From assembly GCA_947174685.1 (NCBI GenBank), contig CAMWJY010000070.1, positions 1-5,428 of the forward strand: 5,428 bases of DNA. The letters are read 5' to 3'. This document shows positions 1-5,400 of this stretch, one piece after another. The notes beneath the pieces were generated by a model. It did not search any database. It saw nothing but the letters and a program-made list of their open reading frames with translations, and was not told the origin of the DNA. Position 1 is the stretch's first letter; each line of letters begins with the position of its first letter. The stretch is from an uncultured Mollicutes bacterium (GTDB lineage: Bacteria > Bacillota_I > Bacilli_A > Acholeplasmatales > Anaeroplasmataceae). The position numbers and the translations under genes are program-made.

Positions 1-12
1 TTCAACTAAATT

Positions 13-38
13 GACTGTCCTTAGGACAGTCTTTTTTT
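13..38 (+). terminator. Intrinsic terminator of an upstream gene
   Basis: A perfect 8-bp stem (GACTGTCC at 13-20, GGACAGTC at 24-31) closes a TTA loop and is followed directly by seven T residues (32-38). This is a classic rho-independent terminator reading rightward. It probably ends a gene lying left of the window, and it insulates the MarR/ABC operon from read-through. The gene it serves cannot be seen. Confidence 0.88.
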
Positions 39-75
39 GTACTGTATTCGTTTTGATATCGACTGAAAAATAAAA

Positions 76-91
76 TGATTGACTTCAAACA
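76..91. promoter_or_regulatory. Candidate MarR operator dyad over the -35 box
   Basis: The 16-bp segment is an imperfect palindrome. Its core arms TTGA (79-82) and TCAA (85-88) flank a 2-bp centre, and outer TG (76-77) and CA (90-91) also match; 12 of 16 positions are symmetric. It covers the whole -35 box, so a bound dimer would block RNA polymerase. MarR proteins typically bind short dyads of this size in their own promoters. The assignment rests on position and symmetry only; AT-rich DNA gives such dyads by chance. Confidence 0.4.
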
Positions 92-107
92 ATATTAATT
101 TTATAAT
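79..107 (+). promoter_or_regulatory. Sigma-A-type promoter of the MarR-ABC-ABC operon
   Basis: A TTGACT -35 box (79-84) and a perfect TATAAT -10 box (102-107) are separated by the optimal 17 bp. An A-rich stretch at 66-75 lies just upstream and could act as an UP element. Transcription should begin near 113-115, giving a leader of only about 22-24 nt before the MarR start codon at 137. The promoter is close to consensus, so it would be strong unless repressed, which fits control by the MarR protein it drives. Confidence 0.85.
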
Positions 108-136
108 AGATAATCGTACGGAAAGGGAGTACAGAT

Positions 137-574
137 ATGTCAGATTTTGGATTAGAAATTAAACATTTAAATAATATGATTCATAGGCATTTTGCTAATC
201 TTAAAACTACAGAAATCTTAAATGAGCTCACAGGAAGTAATGGCTATATTATTATCTATCTTATGGAGCATAAGGATGAATTAATTACCCAAAAGAATAT
301 AGAAGAGGTTTTAGGCATTACGCGTTCAACTGCCTCTATTGTGTTGTCTAATATGGAAAAAAATAAACTCATTACTCGCGAGGTCCTAAAAAGAGATAGT
401 AGAATTAAGAGTATTCATATTACTTTGAAGGGCAAGGAACTATATGAGACGATGACCCTAGAGAAAAATGAATTTGAACAAAAGCTAAAAAAGGGGTTTA
501 CAGAAGAGGAAGAAGCACTTTTTTTAAGCTTTATAAAACGGATAAAACAAAACATTAAGGAGGAAATGAAATGA
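137..574 (+). CDS. MarR-family winged-helix transcriptional regulator
   Basis: The 145-residue product has normal MarR length and is a probable dimeric DNA-binding repressor. Helices at both ends (about 1-40 and 105-143) would form the dimer interface. The central winged helix-turn-helix runs from about residue 49 to 97: a helix around TQKNIEEVLG (51-60), a recognition helix around 63-75, and a wing carrying the family's D-x-R element (D87, R89) with R81 and R86 nearby. There is no cysteine, which argues against OhrR-type thiol sensing and for relief by a bound ligand. The ATG at 137 is supported by a GGGAG ribosome site at 125-129, 7 nt upstream. The stop overlaps the next start (ATGA, 571-574), so translation is probably coupled. 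As first gene of an exporter operon, with a dyad over the promoter, it most likely represses that operon. The ligand is unknown. Confidence 0.92.
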   Translation: MSDFGLEIKHLNNMIHRHFANLKTTEILNELTGSNGYIIIYLMEHKDELITQKNIEEVLGITRSTASIVLSNMEKNKLITREVLKRDSRIKSIHITLKGKELYETMTLEKNEFEQKLKKGFTEEEEALFLSFIKRIKQNIKEEMK

Positions 575-2310
575 TTAAGATTTTAATGAAGAGCATAAGA
601 GAATATAAAAAAGCATCTCTTTTAGCACCATTTTTTGTTGCTTTAGAGGTGGTTATGGAATGCTTGATTCCCTTATTAATGTCCTATATCCTAGGTAGAG
701 CTCAGGAGGATATTCCTGATACTAAATTAATCATTATCTTAAGCTTAGTTATTGTTGTTTTAGGATTTTTCTCTTTAACCTTTGGTGTTTTATCAGGTAA
801 GTTTGGAGCAATTGCTGCTGCAGGCTTTGCTAAAAATTTAAGAAGAGATTTATTCTTTAAATCACAGGATTTTTCTTTTGAAAATATTGATAAATTTTCT
901 TCAGCTTCTTTAGTTACACGTATGACTACAGACGTTTCCCATATTCAAATGGCTTATGGTATGATTATTCGAATTACGGTTAGAGTCCCTCTTATGATGA
1001 TTTTTTCAGTATCTTTAACCTTCTTAATGTCTGTAAAAATTGGCTTGATTTATCTTGCATTTATTCCTCTTTTAGGTTTGATTCTATTTATTATAGTAAA
1101 ATGTGCAATGCCAAGATTTGATAAGGTATTCCATAAATATGATAAGCTAAATGCATCTGTAGAAGAAAACATTAAAGGGATTCGTGTTGTTAAGACCTAT
1201 GTTAGAGAGGATTACGAAAAGGAAAAGTTTAAAAAATCTGCAGAAGAGGTTCGTAATGATTTTGTGAAGGCAGAAAGAATTGTTGCTTGGAATCAGCCTG
1301 TAATGATGTTCTTTATGTATATTTCCTTAACTGTAGTATCCTTTTTTAGTGCATATTTGATTGTAACTACAAATAGTTCAGAATTAGGAATAGAAAATGT
1401 TTCTGCAGTGATTACCTATGGCACACAAATCCTAATGAGTTTAATGCTGCTCTCTATGATTTTTGTTATGCTATCCTTATCTATTTCCTCTATGCGACGT
1501 GTAGTAGAAGTCCTTAAGGAAGAAAGTACAATAAAGAATCCAGAGGATCCTATCTATGAAGTAGAGGATGGTTCTATAGAATTTAAGAATGTGTCCTTCA
1601 AATATTCCTTAGAGGCAGAGAAATTTGCTTTAGCAGATGTCAATATAAAAATTGAATCTGGACAGACGATTGGTATCTTAGGTGGTACAGGTTCTTCAAA
1701 AACAACCTTTGTGAATTTACTATCTAGACTTTATGATACAACTGTTGGTGAGGTTATTGTTGGTGGAAAAAATGTTAGGGAGTACGATTTGAAAACCTTA
1801 AGAGATTCTGTAGCGGTCGTATTACAAAAGAATGTTCTTTTCTCTGGTACAATTTTGGATAACTTGAGATGGGGAAATGAAAATGCCACATTAGAAGAAG
1901 CTCAAGAGGCTTGTCACTTAGCTTGTGCAGATGAATTTATTGAGCAGTTCCCTGAAAAGTATAATACCTATATTGAGCAAGGAGGTACCAATGTTTCTGG
2001 AGGACAGAAACAAAGGCTTTGTATTGCAAGAGCCCTACTTAAACAGCCAAAGGTATTAATCTTGGATGACTCTACTAGTGCAGTTGATACTAAAACAGAT
2101 GCTATTATTCGTAAATCCTTTAAAGAAAGTATTCCTAATACAACAAAGATTATTATTGCCCAAAGAGTTTCTTCTATTGAAGAAGCAGATAAGATCATTG
2201 TTTTAGATGGTGGGAAAATTAATGCAATTGGAACTCATGAGGAGCTTCTTGCAAGTAACTCCATTTATCAGGAAGTATATTATTTACAAAATAAAAAGGA
2301 GGAAGAATAA
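571..2310 (+). CDS. ABC exporter half-transporter with degenerate ATP site (BmrC/TM287-like subunit)
   Basis: This 579-residue membrane protein has six predicted transmembrane helices (about 15-41, 52-75, 130-153, 157-177, 243-267, 277-306) followed by an ATPase domain (about 334-570), the type IV exporter layout. Visible motifs are A-loop Y345, Walker A GGTGSSKT (371-378), Q-loop Q419, signature NVSGGQ (474-479), Walker B VLILD (495-499) and D-loop SAVD (503-506). Three positions are degenerate: S376 replaces the third Walker A glycine, D500 replaces the catalytic glutamate, and Q531 replaces the switch histidine. Its signature is intact, so it should complete the partner's working ATP site. 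In known heterodimeric exporters one subunit carries exactly this kind of impaired site. The start at 571 has AAGGAGG at 557-563 with 7-nt spacing and overlaps the MarR stop. The substrate cannot be read from sequence; drug or toxic-compound export is inferred. Confidence 0.93.
   Translation: MIKILMKSIREYKKASLLAPFFVALEVVMECLIPLLMSYILGRAQEDIPDTKLIIILSLVIVVLGFFSLTFGVLSGKFGAIAAAGFAKNLRRDLFFKSQDFSFENIDKFSSASLVTRMTTDVSHIQMAYGMIIRITVRVPLMMIFSVSLTFLMSVKIGLIYLAFIPLLGLILFIIVKCAMPRFDKVFHKYDKLNASVEENIKGIRVVKTYVREDYEKEKFKKSAEEVRNDFVKAERIVAWNQPVMMFFMYISLTVVSFFSAYLIVTTNSSELGIENVSAVITYGTQILMSLMLLSMIFVMLSLSISSMRRVVEVLKEESTIKNPEDPIYEVEDGSIEFKNVSFKYSLEAEKFALADVNIKIESGQTIGILGGTGSSKTTFVNLLSRLYDTTVGEVIVGGKNVREYDLKTLRDSVAVVLQKNVLFSGTILDNLRWGNENATLEEAQEACHLACADEFIEQFPEKYNTYIEQGGTNVSGGQKQRLCIARALLKQPKVLILDDSTSAVDTKTDAIIRKSFKESIPNTTKIIIAQRVSSIEEADKIIVLDGGKINAIGTHEELLASNSIYQEVYYLQNKKEEE
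2297..2302 (+). promoter_or_regulatory. Ribosome binding site fixing the start of the second ABC gene
   Basis: A perfect AGGAGG lies inside the last codons of the first ABC gene, 9 nt before the ATG at 2312. The reading frame stays open upstream to an ATG at 2207, but that start has no comparable site and would add 35 basic residues drawn from the other gene's ATPase region. The site therefore selects 2312. Confidence 0.9.
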
Positions 2311-2311
2311 A

Positions 2312-4216
2312 ATGAAAAAAAGAAGAATTAGTTTAAAAACTTTAGTTCCTATTGTTAAGCGTTTAATATCCTCCTATAAATTACCTTGTTTTATTGTACT
2401 CATTTGTTTGATTATTTCTGCAGTAAGTAATATTGCTGCCAGTGTATTTTTACAACAGATTATCTCTGTTATCGAAAAGGCTCTTAAGGAACAAGAGGGA
2501 ACCCTAGAGCTATTTAACGAAATACAACCAAAGCTATTTAATATTTTAATTGTAATGGTAAGTCTATATGGAGTAGGAATTCTATCCTCTATCGTTTATA
2601 ATCAAATTATGGCTGTAATTGGGCAGGGATTCTTAAATAAGATTCGTCAGGAAATGTTTAATAAGATGGAATCTTTACCAATTAAATATTTTGATCGTCA
2701 TCTTCATGGGGATATTATGAGTCATTATACAAACGATGTAGATTCCTTAAGACAGTTTGTATGTCAATCCTTACCACAGTGTATTTCAACTGGATTAAGT
2801 ATTATCTTTGCTATTGCAATTATGCTTACCTATAGTGTTTGGTTATTCTTGATTGTAATCATAGGTGCAGTAGCTATGTTATTCGTTACTAGAAGAATTG
2901 GTGGAAATTCAGCGAAGTACTTTATGCAGATGCAAATTAGTACAGGTAAATGTGAAGGCTATATTGAAGAGATGATGCATGGTGCTAAGGTGGTTAAGGT
3001 TTTCTCTCATGAAGAAGCATGTAAGGAAGAATTTGATAAAATTAACAATCAGCTTTTTAATGATACTAAGACTGCTAACCATTTTTCCAATATCCTAATG
3101 CCTATCTTAGGTAATATAGGAAATATACAGTATTCTTTAATTTCCATTATTGGTGTGGTATTTTATATTACATCTGTTCCTAACGTATCCATTACAGGTA
3201 TAGGTGCAATGAGTATGGCTATTATCATTGCTTTCCTTCCAATGTCAAAACAGTTTAGTCAAAGCGTATCTAATATCTCACAGCAGGTTTCTATGATTGC
3301 TATGGCTATGGCTGGTACACAAAGAATTTTAGATTTATTGGCAGAAGAACCAGAAGCAGATGAAGGCTATATCACTTTAGTCAATACCGAGGTAGTTGAT
3401 GGCAAGCTTATGGAAACAAGCTCTCGTAGTAACTCCTGGGCTTGGAAGGTACCAAATGAAGAGGGAAGCAAACTGGTTCCTTTAACAGGAGATATCAAGC
3501 TAGAGGATGTTGATTTTGGATACTACCCAGAAAAGATTGTATTACATGATGTCAATATTTTTGCAAACCCAGGTCAAAAGATTGCATTTGTTGGTGCTAC
3601 AGGTGCTGGTAAAACAACAATTACGAACCTAATTAATCGTTTCTATGAAATTCAAGAGGGTAAGATTCTATATGATGGTATTGATATTACTAATATTAAA
3701 AAGGATGATTTAAGAAGAAGCTTAGGCATTGTTTTACAGGATACAAATCTGTTTACAGGAACAGTTATGGAAAACATTCGTTATGGAAGATTAGATGCTA
3801 CTGATGAGGAAGTTTATGAAGCTGCTAAAATAGCCAATGCTTATGACTTCATTACCCGTCTTCCAGAAGGCTTTAATACGATGCTAACTGGAGATGGGGC
3901 GAATTTGAGTCAAGGCCAGCGTCAGCTATTAAGTATCGCAAGAGCTGCAGTGGCAGATGCTCCAGTTATGATTTTAGATGAGGCAACCTCATCTATTGAT
4001 ACTAGAACAGAAAGCTTAGTTCAAAAGGGTACAGACCAGTTAATGGAAGGAAGAACAGTCTTTGTAATTGCACATAGATTATCTACAGTAAGAAACTCAG
4101 ACTGTATTATGGTTTTAGACCATGGTAGAATTATTGAGCGTGGTAGTCATAACGATTTATTAAAAGAAAAAGGAACCTATTATCAGCTTTATACAGGTGC
4201 CTTTGAATTAGAATAA
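2312..4216 (+). CDS. ABC exporter half-transporter with intact catalytic site (BmrD/TM288-like subunit)
   Basis: The 634-residue product has an N-terminal membrane domain with six predicted helices (about 21-48, 74-100, 154-173, 174-193, 260-288, 295-320) and a C-terminal ATPase domain (about 393-630). Motifs are Walker A GATGAGKT (428-435), Q-loop Q476, Walker B VMILDE (552-557) with catalytic E557, D-loop SSID (560-563) and switch H588, all intact. The signature is LSQGQ (532-536), not LSGGQ, so it supplies the weak signature to the partner's degenerate site. This is the complementary half of a heterodimeric exporter. A linker of about 50 residues (344-393, with an SWAWK element near 375-379) separates membrane and ATPase domains and is longer than in the partner. 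The gene starts 1 bp after the partner's stop, so balanced co-translation is likely. Transport polarity (export) is inferred from the fused architecture; the substrate is unknown. Confidence 0.93.
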   Translation: MKKRRISLKTLVPIVKRLISSYKLPCFIVLICLIISAVSNIAASVFLQQIISVIEKALKEQEGTLELFNEIQPKLFNILIVMVSLYGVGILSSIVYNQIMAVIGQGFLNKIRQEMFNKMESLPIKYFDRHLHGDIMSHYTNDVDSLRQFVCQSLPQCISTGLSIIFAIAIMLTYSVWLFLIVIIGAVAMLFVTRRIGGNSAKYFMQMQISTGKCEGYIEEMMHGAKVVKVFSHEEACKEEFDKINNQLFNDTKTANHFSNILMPILGNIGNIQYSLISIIGVVFYITSVPNVSITGIGAMSMAIIIAFLPMSKQFSQSVSNISQQVSMIAMAMAGTQRILDLLAEEPEADEGYITLVNTEVVDGKLMETSSRSNSWAWKVPNEEGSKLVPLTGDIKLEDVDFGYYPEKIVLHDVNIFANPGQKIAFVGATGAGKTTITNLINRFYEIQEGKILYDGIDITNIKKDDLRRSLGIVLQDTNLFTGTVMENIRYGRLDATDEEVYEAAKIANAYDFITRLPEGFNTMLTGDGANLSQGQRQLLSIARAAVADAPVMILDEATSSIDTRTESLVQKGTDQLMEGRTVFVIAHRLSTVRNSDCIMVLDHGRIIERGSHNDLLKEKGTYYQLYTGAFELE

Positions 4217-4260
4217 AGGATTAAAAAAATGATCGTCAATAGCGATCATTTTTTAATCCT
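4217..4260. terminator. Bidirectional terminator between convergent genes
   Basis: A long inverted repeat pairs 4217-4235 with 4243-4260 around a 7-nt loop, with one bulged A. The core ATGATCG/CGATCAT stem has seven A residues on its left (4223-4229) and six T residues on its right (4249-4254), so it can act as an intrinsic terminator on both strands. It begins directly after the second ABC stop codon. On the minus strand its arm contains the stop codon (4253-4255) and last two codons of the radical SAM gene. Confidence 0.9.
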
Positions 4261-5128
4261 CAAATAATGAGAGTTGTTCAAAGCCTTCCTCTTCGTATAA
4301 GGTATGCATATCTTTAAATATTTCATCATTGTCACATAAGATATCATTGGCTTTACAAAATTTTAGGAAGAAATCATAAAGATATTTATGATATTTAGAA
4401 TTACAGATGTAATTGTTTTTAAATTCCTTCATGTATTGTTTTTTTAGTTTTGGAAAATGCTCATCTAGCTTTTGATAGAAGTATTCTCGATTTCCCTCTC
4501 TTAAAGTTAAACCAAATCCAAAACAGATAATTCCTTTAACCTGAGCTTCCTTACACATACTAAGTATGCCTCTTAGATTATCTAAGGTATCATTGATAAA
4601 GGGAAGAATAGGAGATAACCACACATAGGTTTCTATGCCTGCTTCATTTAATTTCTTTAATACTTCAAATCGTTCTTTAGTGGTACAAACATTAGGTTCA
4701 ACAATTTTACATAGCTCTTCATCATAGGTGGTAAGAGTGATAGAAACCTTAGCTTTAGCTTGTTTATTGATTTTTTTCAACAAATCTATGTCTCTAAGAA
4801 TTAAATTAGATTTTGTTTGTAAATGTATTCCATATCCATATTTATATATAATTTCAAGCATTTTTCTAGTTATGCCTAATTCTTTTTCTAAAGGAGTATA
4901 GGGATCAGACATAGAACCAGTAGAGATGATGGATTTCTTTCTTTTTTTCTTAAGCTCATCTTCTAAAAGCTCTAGGGCATTTTCTTTAACTTCAATATCT
5001 TCAAATTCATGATTCATGTTATAGCACTTACTTCTAGAATCACAATAGATACATCCATGCTCACAGCCTCTATATATATTCACTCCATTATTTGCGCTTA
5101 AAATGCCTTTAACAGTCGTATAATGCAT
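4253..5128 (-). CDS. Radical SAM protein, SplB-like superfamily (COG1533), not a typical photoproduct lyase
   Basis: The 291-residue product is a predicted cytoplasmic radical SAM enzyme. A CX3CX2C cluster near the N terminus (C22, C26, C29 in GCEHGCIYC) would bind the 4Fe-4S centre that cleaves S-adenosylmethionine. Family-typical segments follow: MSDPYTPLE (73-81), an LTTYDEELCKIVEP strand region (132-145), AGIETYVWLSPILPFIND (163-180) and a C-terminal FGLTLREGNREYFY block (205-218). The position matching the hydrogen-donor cysteine of spore photoproduct lyase appears to be serine (S72), and SplB's longer N-terminal region is absent, so I do not call it splB. Seven further cysteines lie after residue 30, apart from the cluster. 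The last residues include QLSLF (285-289), a sliding-clamp-binding consensus. I chose the ATG at 5128 because AGGAGGG lies 5 nt upstream; an in-frame ATG at 5143 would add 5 residues but sits at the predicted transcript start. The reaction and substrate are unknown. Confidence 0.88.
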   Translation of the reverse strand: MHYTTVKGILSANNGVNIYRGCEHGCIYCDSRSKCYNMNHEFEDIEVKENALELLEDELKKKRKKSIISTGSMSDPYTPLEKELGITRKMLEIIYKYGYGIHLQTKSNLILRDIDLLKKINKQAKAKVSITLTTYDEELCKIVEPNVCTTKERFEVLKKLNEAGIETYVWLSPILPFINDTLDNLRGILSMCKEAQVKGIICFGFGLTLREGNREYFYQKLDEHFPKLKKQYMKEFKNNYICNSKYHKYLYDFFLKFCKANDILCDNDEIFKDMHTLYEEEGFEQLSLFED

Positions 5129-5133
5129 TCTAT

Positions 5134-5140
5134 CCCTCCT
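5134..5140 (-). promoter_or_regulatory. Ribosome binding site fixing the radical SAM gene start
   Basis: On the minus strand AGGAGGG lies 5 nt before the ATG at 5128-5126. The alternative in-frame ATG at 5143-5141 immediately precedes and partly leads into this site and has no ribosome site of its own, so the shorter protein is preferred. Confidence 0.85.
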
Positions 5141-5148
5141 CATCTTTC

Positions 5149-5157
5149 ATTATAGCA
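5149..5157 (-). promoter_or_regulatory. Extended -10 promoter of the radical SAM gene
   Basis: The minus strand reads TGC followed by a perfect TATAAT (5154-5149), an extended -10 element. No good -35 box is found 16-18 bp upstream (TTCTTT or TCTTTT only), and extended -10 promoters can work without one. The predicted transcript start near 5142 gives a leader of about 14 nt, with the ribosome site almost at the 5' end. Confidence 0.6.
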
Positions 5158-5169
5158 TAAGCATACTAC

Positions 5170-5206
5170 AAAAAAGAAGTTATTTTTTTCAAAAAATAGC
5201 AAATAT
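5170..5206. promoter_or_regulatory. A/T-tract region between divergent promoters, possible UP element
   Basis: Runs of A and T, including an 8-bp A/T dyad (5181-5188 with 5191-5198), lie just upstream of the tRNA -35 box. Alternating A- and T-tracts here are typical of UP elements that boost stable RNA promoters. The dyad has only a 2-nt centre and no GC pairs, so I do not read it as a hairpin. The call is by position and composition. Confidence 0.4.
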
Positions 5207-5209
5207 TTC

Positions 5210-5237
5210 TTGACATTATTTTATATTTTGCTATAAT
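5210..5237 (+). promoter_or_regulatory. Strong promoter of the tRNA-Lys gene
   Basis: A perfect TTGACA (5210-5215) and a perfect TATAAT (5232-5237) are separated by 16 bp, and TGC directly before the -10 makes it an extended -10 as well. Transcription would start near 5243-5245, about 14 nt before the mature tRNA. This fits a highly expressed stable RNA and shows the tRNA has its own transcription unit. Confidence 0.88.
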
Positions 5238-5257
5238 AATCAATGCAAGTAAAAAAT

Positions 5258-5333
5258 GGACCCTTAGCTCAGTTGGTAGAGCAACTGACTCTTAATCAGT
5301 GGGTCTGGAGTTCGAGTCTCCAAGGGTCCACCA
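5258..5333 (+). tRNA. trnK: tRNA-Lys (anticodon CTT)
   Basis: A complete 76-nt cloverleaf can be folded by eye. The acceptor stem GGACCCT (5258-5264) pairs with AGGGTCC (5323-5329), followed by discriminator A5330 and an encoded CCA (5331-5333). The D arm carries the conserved AGTTGGTAGAG pattern. The anticodon stem ACTGA/TCAGT (5284-5288, 5296-5300) closes the loop CTCTTAA, giving anticodon CTT at 5291-5293, which reads the lysine codon AAG. The T stem TGGAG/CTCCA (5306-5310, 5318-5322) closes TTCGAGT. All stems are perfect. It stands alone between its own promoter and terminator, so it is not part of a tRNA cluster on its left side. Confidence 0.97.
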
Positions 5334-5350
5334 TTTTAATTAGCTTGAAA

Positions 5351-5368
5351 TATCAATTCATTTTGATA
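5351..5368 (+). other. Small hairpin in the tRNA 3' trailer
   Basis: TATCAA (5351-5356) can pair with TTGATA (5363-5368) around a 6-nt loop, between the tRNA CCA end and the terminator. The stem is short and AT-rich and has no T-run of its own, so it is not a terminator. It may be a spacer or processing structure in the precursor, or chance. Confidence 0.3.
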
Positions 5369-5372
5369 GTGG

Positions 5373-5400
5373 AAGAGGGTGTAGTGAACCCTCTTTTTTC
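5373..5400 (+). terminator. Intrinsic terminator of the tRNA-Lys transcript
   Basis: AAGAGGGT (5373-5380) pairs perfectly with ACCCTCTT (5388-5395) around a 7-nt loop. The T residues at 5394-5399 finish the arm and continue as a short U-tail. It lies about 40 nt after the tRNA and ends a monocistronic unit. Confidence 0.87.

Noticed and set aside
70..104. ATAAAAT/ATTTTAT inverted repeat around the operon promoter
   Set aside because: Seven AT-only base pairs across a 21-bp gap are expected by chance in DNA this AT-rich, and the right arm overlaps the -10 box.
1968..2198. A 76-residue minus-strand reading frame
   Set aside because: It lies wholly inside the ATPase region of the first ABC gene, antisense to the signature, Walker B and switch motifs, with no ribosome site or recognisable domain. 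It is a shadow of the real gene.
2207..2311. A 35-codon upstream extension of the second ABC gene
   Set aside because: It overlaps the end of the first ABC gene in another frame, has no good ribosome site, and gives a basic N-terminal tail unlike the family; AGGAGG before 2312 marks the real start.
5129..5143. A five-codon N-terminal extension of the radical SAM gene
   Set aside because: The Shine-Dalgarno sequence would fall inside the coding region, and the predicted transcript begins at about this ATG.
5181..5198. A/T dyad as a terminator hairpin
   Set aside because: It has no GC pairs and only a 2-nt centre, and it sits between two divergent promoters where no transcript needs ending.
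5258..5333. tRNA-Lys as an occupied integration (att) site
   Set aside because: No second copy of the tRNA 3' end and no integrase gene is visible in the window; the tRNA is followed by its own terminator.
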